From positions 62,001 through 126,000 of the forward strand of contig JASJFT010000026.1 in assembly GCA_030770425.1 (NCBI GenBank): DNA of 64,000 bases. Direction: 5' to 3'. A model generated the notes under the pieces. The model worked only from the letters and a program-made list of their open reading frames with translations. It ran no database searches and was not told the origin of the DNA. Made by a program: the position numbers and the translations under genes. Within the stretch, counting starts at the first letter, position 1; each line of letters starts with the position of its first letter. This DNA is from Darksidea phi (Eukaryota > Ascomycota > Dothideomycetes > Pleosporales > Lentitheciaceae). Below are positions 34,955-46,968 of the stretch, piece after piece.

Positions 34955-36258
34955 GTGAGACAGATATCCGAAGACGTGCGTGTGCATATCTTGTATCCTA
35001 TGTATACTGCCTGTACCAACATTGTCCCACCGCAGGGAATTATAGAGAACGAATTATATATATCCTTGGTCGGTCTACACCGACCCGGCGTCCTTCGATA
35101 GCTCCATATACGATTGGACAATGGTTATCAATCCTCGCCTCGTATCCATGCAAGTCATCCTTTGCCAATGTGCGCCGATCATTAGACGACTGCATGCAGC
35201 AACCCTCCAACTCAACAAAACCGGGGGTGCATCTCCAGGGTGTGCAGATGGCTTGGTCATGGCGTGCTTGATTCACAAAATGCTCACAGCATGTGCTCTA
35301 CATGCCATGCGGCTCCGTTACCAGCCACACAAAGTCAGGCGTTGGTCATTAGCTTTCTTTTTAGCAAGGGGCTCGATTTTCTCGTCGATGGACGTTTTGC
35401 GACCGCCCCACGTGTTCGGAGGCGTAATTAGTTGCACGGCGTCTCGCACATGTGGTGTGGCTGGTCTTATCTTGCGCTAGTGGTGATGCAACAAGTGCGA
35501 ATGCCCATATAATGCTCCCCTCGCCCCCGCCCATCTTCACGGGAAGTCTGCTCTTGGGAGTGCGCAGATGACCTCCAGTGTGGGCTAGCCTTCGCGTTGG
35601 CATCGTCGCGTTGGGTATACGTCTGGGAATCTGATGAAACGGAGCAAAGCGCAAAAGTGCATCTGGCACATCTCCTTCAGAGCCAAGAGGTCGTCCGCAC
35701 AGCACTGAACACGACCACTTCGGGTCGCGTGTTTGCGAAATGAGGCTAGTCTTGCCGACTAACATGCCTTTACGTAAAGGAAAGGGGCGGGTCGTGGGCG
35801 CGGTACCCGCTATCAATACACGCCTGTTCAAAGTGGTGTAGTCCTTGAGCGGTGAAAAGATTAAAGGTTGGCCTGTGCGAGGCTTGGCGACACCGGCGTC
35901 GCTTCCTGAGCGTCATTGCGCATCACTTCTTTTTAGAGCAGTGAGGACAAGGTGCGGCACACGGTCATGGGCACATTGGCCGAACAAGCCTTTCCCCCCC
36001 ACCCCTCCTGAAATGCCTCGCTTGGAGCAGATACTGGCATAGGAATATCTAGCTGCATCCACCCCCATCGCGAGGTGCACTCCAACTCCAAAGCCAAAGC
36101 AGCGAGCACTGCACAAGTCCCGCCCGCGAGCTCCTTACCGCTTAGTGCAATCATAACATCGACGCTCGTCTTACCCTCGCAGCGGCCCGCCACACCCTCG
36201 AGCCTCCTCATAAAGGACTTCCTATCTGCCGGTGTCTCAACAGGCACTGTCTGTCGAT
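34955..36258. other. Intergenic 1.3 kb, no gene recognised
   Basis: Between two + strand genes. Several frames of 60-155 codons occur but none has family features or a usable splice pattern. The last 300 bp should contain the promoter of the membrane-protein gene. Confidence 0.5.
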
Positions 36259-37082
36259 ATGACGCGAAGAATAGTATATGCCTGCGGGCTGTGCCTTACC
36301 GTTGTCTGTGAGTTTTCATGAGACATGTTACGCAAGTGGCAACGACTAAGACGCTCAGGCACGGCAATGACGATTGCGAGCATTACAATGCCCCGATGGG
36401 TTTCGGTATGCCCTCTACATTCTACTTCCTCAAGCCCCCTCCGTCGGGGGCTTGCGCCAGGACTCAGCTAACCACCGCTAGAATGACGAGCTAAAAGAGT
36501 CCATGGGTCTCCACAGCCACTGCTCACACGACACGGGTACCTGCACGCCCTTCCCGAACGAGAAGACGTGCGATGAGGACAAATACTTCTGCAGCATGTG
36601 GAGGACGGTTGGCTTCCTCGTCTCCTTCGACGTCGTCATCGAGCTCTGCACACTGGTCTCCTTTGGCGTTATAATAGCGGGCGGCGTGCAACAAAGGACG
36701 GCGGGATGGAAGATCATCTGCGGACTGCTGCTGTTCTCGGGCTTTGTGCAGTGCGCGGGCATGGCCATTGTAGTATGTCAATCTCTCTTTTTCCGCGTTG
36801 CGCAATTCGTGGAGCTTGGGCCAATCGTTGGGCCATCGGTCTCTACCCTAGTAGCAAATGCAGTCGTTGTGCTAACACATCCAGGCTTACCTCACCGATC
36901 ACCACGACCGCTTCCTCGAAGGCTGGTACCTCGACGCTTCGTGGTCACTTGTCACCGCCTCATGGGCCCTCCTTATCCTGACCAGCCTGGGCATAGCCGC
37001 TTCGGCACTATACCTTGCGCCAGAGGACGACTACGAGCTGATTCCCAATGGTCAAGTCGAAGCCATGCAAGACGAGCAGTAG
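36259..37082 (+). CDS. Small four-helix membrane protein, unknown function
   Basis: Four exons: 36259-36307, 36359-36405, 36482-36772 and 36885-37082, 585 nt and 194 aa. Donors are GTGAGT, GTATGC and GTATGT. Four hydrophobic helices are visible. The first spans the exon 1-2 junction. Then comes a Cys-rich loop (SHCSHDTGTCTPFPNEKTC, then FCSMWRT), helices WRTVGFLVSFDVVIELC and GWKIICGLLLFSGFVQC, and a last helix ending SLGIAASALYLAPED. The topology of one Cys-containing loop between helices 1 and 2 recalls claudin/PMP22 and fungal SUR7/PalI-like proteins, but no diagnostic motif proves membership. It is likely a plasma-membrane or endomembrane protein. Intron 2 carries a strong hairpin. Confidence 0.8.
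36431..36454 (+). repeat. 9-bp hairpin within intron 2 of the membrane-protein gene
   Basis: CAAGCCCCC (36431-36439) pairs perfectly with GGGGGCTTG (36446-36454) over a 6-nt loop, in the middle of a 76-nt intron (36406-36481). The stem shortens the effective distance between donor and acceptor. Confidence 0.8.
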
Positions 37083-39161
37083 GCGCGCCGATCTACAACG
37101 ATACGTATTGTAACCAATTGATCGAATATAGATTGCTTTCACGCGTCGGCGCTTGGAACGACGGATACGCTCGCGGTGATGGAAGTGTGGGATACCAGCA
37201 AGAGCGTGATTAGTGATGACGATTCGATCTTGACACTACTGGAGACATGAGCGGACGCGACATGATGACACGGTTGAGCGAAGCACGAAGCTTCATATTT
37301 GCTTGGAGTTGCATTTGGGTTTGGTATCTCATTTCCCGAGTCTCTATCCTGGCGCGGAATCTTGCATCTTGGCCGTTACTAATCTTATGCCTGTTCTTAC
37401 TTGCTATTGATACCCTCTACTCCGGTGGTTGGGCTTTTATTACCTTTTCCGACTATGCCGGGTTATAGAGCGCATATATTTTCGGATTTTTGTAAGCAGC
37501 AATTCGACAGTTTGTTACCGAGCCCAGTCTTCTTTTGTCGTCATTTTCCCATCTTTCTCTGCGGTTGTTGGTGAACATCACTGACATTAGAGGAGCTCCG
37601 CTAGCCTATGTACGGGTCTGATCGGTCGTCCTCCGGCACATAGTAGGATGCTAGCACCATCTTTTGCTAACGTGGTAAAACAAGAGTAAAATTTTGTGGT
37701 TTGATAGTAGTCCGACATAAACAACCTCGGATACTGATGTGTTTCTAGACAAGCCGGCATTGATCCGTCAAGACGGAATTTTTAGCGAGCTCTCTGGGCT
37801 GGATGTGTGGAAAAGAAGAGAAGAGGTTCATAGCCGACTGTGGATTTTGTAGTAGAACGCGATCGACAAGAGACTGCTCTTCTAGAAGGGTCGAACAAAT
37901 TTTGTAGCACATAGCGCCTTCACTGCTAGGTTTTGGAAGTTGCGATGGCGACGGAAAGAGTCATATTATGTCTGCTTTGAAGCATTGTGTAGAGGGGCGG
38001 TGTAGGAGCGGGGCGGGAATATAAAATATGGCTCCGTATGTCTGGGAGTCGATTCCGCGGACGATGGGGGTTGGGAGAACGTAGGAGCGTGAGACAGGAA
38101 ACAACATGATGGAGCTTGACGTAGCTTTCTTCGGTGGAGAGGTTGGCCCAACTTGTTGAAATATGATCCATGCTTTAGGAGTGCGCGGGAAAGGAGCAAC
38201 CATATTTTTTTCTAGTTGGTTTTCCGGTTCCGACGGGAGTCGTGGTATGTTGTTGAATAGGAGTTTTTCGGGCCCAGGACCACGACACGAGTTCGTAAGA
38301 GACGATCTTTTGGGTGTAGAAGTGCTGGAGTAGGACCTGCCCATGCGGGTTCTACGTAAGCGACTATCGAAGTGAAAGGAAGCTACGGCATATCAAGACA
38401 CTAACACAAGCTTTCTGATCTGTCTTGAACTTGAAGGTCCACAAGTCGGGAAAGGGACATTGCAATTTTAGGTCTTCTCTTTGGTGAGTTGAGGAGTTAC
38501 CAGCGTATTTCGAGGTCTTAGATTATGGCGAAAAAGAGGAATGCAGGACATAGCGTACCCCGTTTCAGATTTTTGGTCGCGATGGAAGACGAGAGACGTG
38601 GCTCTATAAGAAAGTACGTCTCACAGCTTCTTTATACGTGCCAATAATGACAAGTTTGGCGAGGAATACAGGACATGCCTAGTTCATAGTCCACTCTTTA
38701 CACCGATTCGGAAAAAAGTCAGACTTGGAACCATGGCATGTTCGTGGCTACATTTTTAGTACTAAACAGTTTCTGGTACTTCTCACACCATGCTCCATAA
38801 GCTGAGATGCTTTGGTTCAAAGAGTGGAAGTTAATCAGGCCTGCATTTCTGAGACTTTGGTGGAGACGTAGGCATGATTTGGGATAGTGGAGAATTCTGA
38901 TTTGGTCCTCAATGATTCAGCGCTTTACAAGCGGCGAGCATAAAGAATGCTAGAGCTTGGAGGAATAAATGGTGAATTTTGGGAAGAGAAGATGTATGAA
39001 GGTGTCTTCGCGAAGCATCCTTGACGATCCGAAAAGCCATAATTTTGGTTTTAGCCTTTTTAGGTACACGGACACTGCTCATAAGCCTGCAAGGATCCGT
39101 TTCTGGTAGAAGAGTTGCAAGGACGCTCATGTTTTACCATAGCTATAGTTAATGGTTATTT
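37083..39161. other. Gene-poor segment, 2.1 kb
   Basis: Rather AT-rich. The best frame is 37961-38344 on the minus strand (127 codons, starting MGRSYSSTSTPKRSSLTNSC), with no family resemblance and no usable evidence of expression. No tRNA or repeat is recognised. Confidence 0.45.
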
Positions 39162-39650
39162 TTAGGGAAGGAACCAGCGTGACGTATCGTCTTTTGTAGG
39201 TCCCATTTTCAGGGCTGCGGCTGCAGAGAAGAGAGACACTCGATATGGTTGAAACTTTTTGTGGACCACCCCGTAAGCCACATCCTGAAGTGTTTTGAGC
39301 GAATATTTCACGGCGATCTGTGTCAGCCTGCCGACGTCGCGTGGGCTGACGTTGCCAGGCATCTGCAATGTCGATTCGTTGCCTAGAGCGTCCTTGACGG
39401 TAATGGCGCCAGGGCTCATGTCTGGAAGGGCGTAGAGTTGCATCGCACCGGTTGCCTCGATGTGCCACATAGCTGTGCTCATCAGGTTTTCGAAAGTGTC
39501 ATGCAGTCGTACCAATTTGCGTTCCGCCTTCTTTTCATTTCGTTCGGCGATTTTCGTTTTCGTTTCCAGCCCATGCATCTTCCTCTCCAGGTATCGATAC
39601 TGATAGCGGCTCAATTTGTATTGCTCGGCCCTCTTAAAAATCCTGAGCAT
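39162..39650 (-). CDS. Orphan protein, 162 aa, tentative
   Basis: Single open frame on the minus strand starting MLRIFKRAEQYKLSRYQYRY. The first 60 residues are strongly basic/acidic and probably helical (KMHGLETKTKIAERNEKKAE). The second half is mixed and ends KDDTSRWFLP. Amino-acid use looks like a real protein rather than random translation, but I recognise no family. The sequence just upstream (CGTCTAG) could be an acceptor, so this may be the last exon of a longer gene. It lies alone in a gene-poor stretch. Confidence 0.45.
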   Translation of the reverse strand: MLRIFKRAEQYKLSRYQYRYLERKMHGLETKTKIAERNEKKAERKLVRLHDTFENLMSTAMWHIEATGAMQLYALPDMSPGAITVKDALGNESTLQMPGNVSPRDVGRLTQIAVKYSLKTLQDVAYGVVHKKFQPYRVSLFSAAAALKMGPTKDDTSRWFLP

Positions 39651-40106
39651 ACTAGACGACAGGGACTGTTTTATGTGATCAAAAGCGGGGAGCAGAGAGC
39701 AGGATCAACAGACATAGGTTCAAACTATACCGCTTCGAGGTTGTCGTGTTTGTTCCATGCCATCATGGGGGGACATGGTCGAACTTCGGTGTAGTTTGAA
39801 AACTGGTTGTTCCGTACATTGTTTTGGTAGCTAACCACCGATGCTCAAAAGGCTCCTTTTATATGGCAGGAGTGAGGCGGCGCTATTCTGAGTCTTTGCG
39901 AACACGTGTTCCATGGTGATGAAGTGCTCGTTACATAGCACTCGACTTTAGTTCTTGTGATTCTGTATGAACCAAATCTCAGAATGACGCGTTGTAAGGC
40001 ACATATACGACGGCATCCTCGCAATTTAGGTAAGAAAAGTCCAGTTTTCCCAAGCCACCACAAGCACATATGAGTTTTTTTGTGTGCTTTTTTTAGCTGT
40101 TCGACA

Positions 40107-40430
40107 CTAACATATGTCCATGGTCAACGGCTTTTTGGAGACCAAAATGCTCGTCCTGCACACAGTTGTTGCTGGTGACTTATTTGAAAGAATGCGCCTG
40201 AAAGTGTTGGGTTTGAGAAGAAGAGAGCTCGCGAAGAAGGCGGCTTTCCATATATACAAGTCTTGTGGGAGATCTCGAAATGTCTCATGCAGGTATTTGG
40301 TCAGTTTGCGTCTTGCGACTTGGTGCAGGGAACAGTGCTGACGATGCCAGTGCCGTAATTCAGTAGCTCTTGCTGCTAACTCGTTGGCTTCTACATTCAA
40401 GCTTTCGTTTGTTGTGCCCTTCCACGAGCG
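40107..40430 (-). pseudogene. Possible RNase H-like retroelement relic
   Basis: Open stretch on the minus strand after TGTAG at 40436-40431. It reads WKGTTNESLNVEANELAARA, which lines up with the C-terminal RNase H motif of fungal non-LTR retrotransposons (W-x2-G-H, then G-N-x2-A-D-x-L-A). The His and Asp positions are changed to Thr and Asn, so an active enzyme is not expected. No reverse transcriptase is recognised nearby. The match is short; this could be chance. Confidence 0.25.
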
Positions 40431-40890
40431 CTACACATTTCTACGACTTACACCTCAGATGTTCTATTAAGCGTTCGTCGATACTTACGCTGATATGTCT
40501 CGTTACCTTCCCAACGCAGTGAAAAGGCCAACTATCCGCCACATATTATTGGAAATAACGAGCCCAACGATGTGCTACAATCCTGAACGAGGCCTTGTAC
40601 GTTTTCCGCGGCCTCGCCATATATTGAGACGTTGTAGCATAGTTATGGACAATAGAAAGCTGGACAACTAGGATTAAACATAGACTCGGAATGGACTCTA
40701 GCATTTTCCACCTCACAGTCAACGAGGAAAGGCCATGGACTTCAATATTACCTCAACCATTCAACCTAATCCCCCAACTGTAAAGCTGGTATAAGCACAT
40801 CGTGCGCATTGTGCATTCTCAACGACATTATCGGCTGGATCGGATTCTTGAACCCTCATTATGTGTTTCGCACGAGCATCGTGTTAAATA

Positions 40891-41687
40891 ATGTCTCCTC
40901 TCCGATTTAGATCCGCGGGAGTCACCAAGGCCCGCGTGGCATCGACAGTAAGCTTTTGCTTAATGGGCAGCGTGCTCGTGAGCCGGCACTCACCGCACGG
41001 ATCGCCGCGCCATGGTACAAGCATGTTCCGAATAGCTAAGCAGAACCTAAACTACGCACCTATTGTCGTCTTAAAGGTTAGCAAACCCGACTCTCATACC
41101 AATACACCTCTGCGAGCACGGTGGCATAAACGGGCTCAACAACTTAAGGACGTTTACTTGGCGCTGGAGCCCATAACCTTCCAATTATTCGCACCCCCAG
41201 AGGTAATTCTAAGAATAGAAAGGGAACCTTCGACCAGGAAATCGTGCAACAATGGTCCAGCCTGCGAGAGTTTTGTGTGTCAACAGCTAACGACGTGAAC
41301 GAAGAACAGGCATTGAATGATCCGGCAAAATTAGATGCGTATGCCATGCTCCATGTACAAGCGCTCACTGACCGACTTCGTCGGCTTGCGCTCACGATAG
41401 ATGCTAATAGAAATAGACTTGACAGCCTTCATAGGCGCCAATATGGGAAAGCTACACCTCACAAACAAGAACATCCGGGGAAAGATGCTAACAATGTCAT
41501 CGCCGGAGAAGACGAGAACGCTGCAGCATACCATCTGATAGCACAAATCAACACTTACTCATCGCAACGTATGCTAAATGGACCACTCCACCCTCAGTTT
41601 TTAATCAATCTAGTGATCTGCAGTCATCTAGATCGAAGTACCGCACAGGGGCAGCTGACGGAGAAACCCAAAACGAAGGAAAGCTAG
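40891..41687 (+). CDS. Hypothetical two-exon gene, tentative
   Basis: Frame 40891-41202 joins in phase to 41238-41687 through a GT-AG intron of only 35 bp (GTAATT donor, GACCAG acceptor), giving 253 aa. The junction reads FQLFAPPE-EIVQQWSSLREF and continues into a Leu/Arg/Asp-rich, probably helical stretch (LHVQALTDRLRRLALTIDAN). The intron is shorter than others in this window, which lowers confidence. The first 40 residues are weak, so the true start may be elsewhere. No family is recognised. Confidence 0.35.
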
Positions 41688-42135
41688 ATGACAATCGAGC
41701 AAATACATGAATTAGACGTGGAAATAACATTGACGGTGTACTATATCATTGTATGCGTCATCTTTGTACTGTTTCTTCTATTCGACCTACTTCACCTTTA
41801 TGTCTTTTTTATTAGAATGAGATAGTGAAGCGAAAGTGGTAGCACTTATGCGAAAATAGATTCGATAATATAAACAATACATATAAGGCAGTGGAAGTGC
41901 GAAATAGTGGGTAATCAATGTTGCGAGTGAACAACCAGCCACTCTCCGTACATGCTACGGCGCTTCCGCTTTCCCCATATGCGCACGGGTCAAATCATCG
42001 GTTAATGCACCGGTGAAAACCAAAACCTGACGGGCTTGGAAGCTGCACTACAATGGGAAGGCTTTTGGTTGCCTGCACAATGTTGGTATTAAGCGAGAGT
42101 TTGCACGTGAGCATCCTTTCACTCTCTCCTGTGCT

Positions 42136-42143
42136 TATATAAA
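42136..42143 (+). promoter_or_regulatory. TATA box of the 1,493-aa protein gene
   Basis: TATATAAA lies 208 bp before the ATG at 42351, preceded by pyrimidine-rich text (CACTCTCTCCTGTGC). A second ATATAAAG is at 42190. The 600 bp before this holds no gene. Confidence 0.45.
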
Positions 42144-42236
42144 CCCACGCTAACAATGTGTCTTGGCAAGGTCACGCTCTCCGCGCCCATATAAAGCGTT
42201 CGCGCCCATAAGAACCAACTCACACTCACCGATCAC

Positions 42237-42296
42237 GCAACCGCAACTGCAACCGCAACCGCAACCGCAACCGCAACCGCAACCGCAACCGCAACC
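42237..42296 (+). repeat. (GCAACC)10 hexanucleotide microsatellite
   Basis: Ten consecutive 6-bp units, nine identical and one with T for the last C, ending 55 bp before the ATG of the large gene and thus probably in its 5' leader. In one frame it encodes Gln-Pro repeats, but that frame does not join the downstream gene. Confidence 0.92.
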
Positions 42297-42350
42297 CACC
42301 GAAATACTAGTATACATTGCTACATCAACACCTTCCAAGCTTCAGTCACC

Positions 42351-45300
42351 ATGCCGACCACTGTCGATAGTCACTTCTCCGAAGGAGGATATAAGCTTGA
42401 GCCGTTTGTCCGAGCCATCAATGACCTGGTACTGAACGAAGGTCCTGTCTTCGCCAAATGGACCATTAAGGAGATGACTGATCCTGATATTACATCAGCC
42501 ATTCGGGACCGATGCCGCAAGATTGCCAAGTGGTTGGGAAACAATCATGAGGACAAAGACTTCTCGAAGGTGATCGATGATAATTGCAATATGATAGACC
42601 GCTGGGCAAAAGAGGGAACACTGGCGCCGTGGCTCCATTATCTCTACGATAGCGACAAGAGTTTTACCGGCTTCACAATGCCAAGCAATTACGAGCTTGC
42701 TCAGCTTTCTGGACGTAAGAAACCGGAGTCGGTCGTCATCGGAAACGCTACTGCTGCACCTCAACTTGGTTTACAACAGCATAGCACTGCAGAAAAGGGT
42801 CACACTGATGCTACAGATACTCCAGCTCCGTCGCAAAAGGCAGCACTCACTAGGAAGATCCTCAAACCTAAGTCAAAATTGGGATCCCAATTAGGCAACT
42901 CTGTGTCAACCGCACATTTCGGGCAACTTCCTGCAGGTGGAGGACTGCAAACTACTTCAAACGGTGTCGGTCGCGATCTAGATCCTACCGAAGTTGAGAT
43001 CAGAAAGCTTCGGGATGAAGCTATCGTTACGCTTAAGCCACTCGTGGAGGAACTGAATGCTCGTCTATGGGCCGCTGGTCCGCAATACACGCCGTGGATG
43101 TTCGTTTTCACCGTAGCCCCCATGAAGACCATGGCTCTCGTCGACAGTATCAAAAAGGATGTCTCAGAAAAATCTCCGGGAGATCTTGAAGCGTTCCGAA
43201 ACCGCATCGAGGGCTTTAAGAAGGATCTTGAGCGGTGTCTGGAGAAGAAGAGCTACTGGGTCTGGTGTAGCTATTTGCATGAGATGTTACCTGGTACCTT
43301 CAAGATCAAGCCATTCGGAACGGAGTACGCCATGCAGATGGATTCGCTACAGCTGATGCCAGCGAATCTTCCGGATATATCCCCACCGTCGTCGGATTTC
43401 TCCGATGAAGATGACATCGAGGAGAATGATGAAGATGGTGATGAAGACGAGATCGATGATGATGATGAAGACGAGATCGATGATGATGATGAAAACGAGG
43501 TCGACGGGGATGAAGATGACATCGATAATATTCCCGAAGAGCAGCCCGAAGAGTGTCAGCGGAAGCTATCCAACAGCTTGCACACTCTTCAGCAGAATGA
43601 TCATCAGCGTGCTATAGTCGACCAAGCCACCGGTACTCAGCGTTCAGTGGATTTTCAGGGGCATGACCACATGGAAGGGGTCGTAAATAACAAATTTGCG
43701 CTGCCTACCGAACCTGTACAGCCACATGCACCTTTCAGCGGCTATTTCCGCTCGGATGTCAACACCGCCGGGCACGGTGCTATACAGCAACCACTGTTGG
43801 GGTTTTCCAGTGGATCGACAGCTCCATCACTCTTCAGGCCTGGCAAGTTTAGTCCGTTCGTCGGCAACGCGCCACTGACTAGCTCGCACTCGCCTCAGGT
43901 GCCAATGACGGCTGATTCCGATATGCGAGAAGCGACTGTAGAGATAAAGCAGCAGACTCCTGGCTTGGATCTTGGTGAAGAAATGGAACTGGACAATCAG
44001 AACGCCATACCGGCGCCCACTGAGGTGCAGAAGCCTCTGGTTAGCATTGCCCAAGAACCCGCTAGATTTAGTGACTGTAGCGCCACTCTCAAACATGAGG
44101 CAAGCTCAATCACTTTTCGGCCGTTCTTTAGTCCAACTCAAGCACCACTACCATCAGTTAGTAGAGAGGCTGCGATAGAGACCCCTAAGGTACTAACCAG
44201 CGGAACCAACTTCTCCCCTGTTTTACGGCCCATGGCTTCCCAAGCTTCTGGCCAGTTAGCAATGACTTCTCAGTGTGTGCGGAAGGAGATTTCTGCACCG
44301 CTCGTCTCCAGCGTTGAAGCTGAAATGGAGGATGTGCAAGACCTACCGCGGACTTTGCCTTCAAAAGTTGTATCGAGAGACGAGATAACAGCATTATCTC
44401 CCGATATTTCAGCTAAGCTAGGAGATGAACTACCGCCTGTGAATCATAAAGTTAAGGATACCATCTCGACTGCTCCCCGAGTGACGGTCCAGCCAGCTAT
44501 ACCGGCACTGGGACAGGAATTCAAATTCGACATCTCTGGGCTGAAAGGCCTTTCCGAGAGCCGACAAAATCTACACGAGAATGAGATGCCAACTGTAAAG
44601 CCAGTACTAACAGGACTTGAAGTTCCTAACTCCTTGAATCCCGCCTTGTTGTCTACTTACCGTGAGGAAGCAATGAAGCGACACGAGGAGATACGGAGAC
44701 GCCAAGAGATGGAGAGGGTTAAGGCTGAACAGGCGGATACCGCAGAGGACAGTGCTGTTCAGCCTTCTCCATCTGACGGGAACTCTAGAGATGGTCTCAA
44801 CGTACCCTTTGCCGCTGAAGGCCCCACTAAGCCTATCGATGTCCAGGATCAGTCCGATGGCATCTCACGTGAAGAGCTCCTTGCTTGGGACGACGCTGGA
44901 ATTCTCCCAACCGATTTCGAATATGACGGCAGTGGCTCCGAAGATTGGATTGATGCGGGTTTGGAAACTTTTAGCCAGATCAAAACACCCACAGCTGAGG
45001 GCACTGGGTCGCCTACCCAGGCTTCCCTCGATGAGCTTTCCGCAGATCAATCAGAGGCTCAACACGTCAATTTCGGCCAGGCAAACGGTGATACAGAGCC
45101 GCATTCTCAGTCGATTCCTACAGCTACAATGGCTCCAGCCACAGAATCTGGACCATCACAGTTCGAGCTGCTTATGACGACTACTTTCACAGCCATGCAA
45201 GCCGAAATCAACACCATAAAGCAGCAGCAAAAGGAGCAAAAGTCTGTCAATGATGAGCGTACGTCGCAGCTTGAGAAGCGAGTGATTGAACTTGAGCAGA

Positions 45301-46884
45301 ACAATGTGACGCTGAATGAAGAAAACGACGCTCTCAAGCAGAAAGTGGCATTGCTCAAAAAGGCCCAGGAGTTGACTGAGAATCAGCCAGCACCCGCCAA
45401 CGTTGCTCTAGACACAGTTAGCAGCAAGCCAGTTGTTGAAACCGTCAAGCGGTTTGAACCTAAGGAGCAGCCGTCTACGCCTAAGCCTGCACCAGTTAGC
45501 AATGCCGCTCCAGGCACGGTTATCGGCACGCTAGTTGATGAAATCGAAGAGTTAATTCGGTCCAAAAAGACAATAACAGTCTTCGACACGTGGGATCTCC
45601 TGGTGTTAGCCCAAGACAGGCTCGGCGTAGAGGCTGAGGAGGAGTCTGCTCCTACACATAGCACCAGCCAACGGATCTCAGTCAAAGATGAAGTTCATAC
45701 AGTTGATATCATCGAGCCAGTCCCCGCCGAGCAGCCTAAGTTCCCTATAGAGGCCGAGGAGAAGTCCACTCCTGCGGACAGCACACATGAACCAGCCTCA
45801 GTTGAAGAAGGAATTGCAGCTGTTGTGAAGCCCAAGCCAACAGAGGTTTCTGAGCCTAATATAGATGGCCTTAGCGCGCCTGAACCCTTTGGAGAGATGA
45901 CTACTAGACCGAGCTCAGAGCCGGAGCCGCACAACACTCCACTTCCCGATGTCGAGCGTCGCCGACCCGCTCAGATCAACCGTACGCCCCAGGTCATCCC
46001 CGCAAAGGTTGAAGCAAACCTGGCTTCACATAATCCCAGGGACTTGAAAAACCTGGAAGACTTCATCATCCTCGGGAACAGCATGACTCCCCGCAATTTC
46101 CAGTACCTGATCGAAGGCGAGCTCCACGCAACCAACATTGCCGATAACAAAATCACGACAATGGCCGACGCCATCATCACTATAATCACCTACATCGACA
46201 TGCTTAAGCACCGCCCATCCGAACACACCAGCGCTCTCCCCGAAGCCTTTCAGCAGAAGTTAGCGGGCTTTTGCTACTTTAACTTCAAGAAAGGCCGCTG
46301 GAAGAGTTTCAAGACGGTGTGCGACCTAGCAAAGTGGATCAAGTGCGCTCAAAAAGCGTCCAAGGCTGGGGAGAAGGTGTACGAGCATATCCTAGCACCT
46401 AAATCCCGTCTCACCACCCGCATAAAGACCTACCGCATGCACCTGGAGCGCATGAACTACTACCGCCAACAAGCCGATATGACGGAGGGCTCCACGCAAC
46501 CGTACGATCCCGCTACCATGGCCTCATACGACGCCAAAGCAGACTTCCACGCCAACGCACGTGAAAAAATTCGGACAGAAGTTTGCTGGGCACCCTCGAC
46601 CCTGAAGTTTGCCGAGAGGGCTCGCCGACAGTATGGCGAAGCGGTTTTTGAACTGCTGCAGTCGGAGTTGGTGACGGGTGATCTTGAGAGGGCTATGGTG
46701 GAGACTCTTGCAAAGCAGTGGAGGGAGATGAGGACTATGATGGAAGATGCGTTTGCAGAGTTTGCGATCCCAGAGACGTTTGGTATGGATGTGCTGAAAG
46801 AACTTGCTCAGGTATGTATCCCTTTTGGGGCGACTGGGGCTGTTGCTGATGTGTTTCATTTAGGTCGTTGGCGATCATGCCTAG
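42351..46884 (+). CDS. Very large protein of unknown family, 1,493 aa
   Basis: Exon 1 is 42351-46811. A 52-bp intron (GTATGT, TTTAG) leads to a 21-nt last exon, 46864-46884, ending VVGDHA. The N-terminal 120 residues look folded and helical (KIAKWLGNNHEDKDFSKVID, WAKEGTLAPWLHYLYDSDKS). A second folded segment follows at about 210-330. Then come an Asp/Glu tandem repeat at about 364-387, a long Pro/Ser/Thr-rich disordered region with an acidic patch, and a heptad-rich coiled coil around EKRVIELEQNNVTLNEENDA. The last 290 residues are again dense and helical, from NLEDFIILGNSMTPRNFQYL on. I recognise no domain. Reading frame, promoter TATA and terminal intron make the gene credible. It may be lineage-specific. 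Confidence 0.8.
43440..43511 (+). repeat. 24-bp tandem repeat x3 coding for acidic residues
   Basis: Units 43440-43463 and 43464-43487 are identical (GATGAAGACGAGATCGATGA plus TGAT); the third, 43488-43511, has four changes. Each encodes DEDEIDDD or a variant. The unit is a multiple of three, so copy number can vary without frameshift. Confidence 0.9.
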
Positions 46885-46968
46885 CCCGACAAGGATGAGG
46901 AGTTTTAGATTGTTGATCTTTTTCCTTTTTTACATGCTTGTTTTCGCTTTTGGAAGGCGTTCGGTACA

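Noticed and set aside
42163..42435. Gln-Pro repeat frame over the hexanucleotide array
   Set aside because: It overlaps the start of the large gene in another frame and lacks any continuation; more likely untranslated leader.
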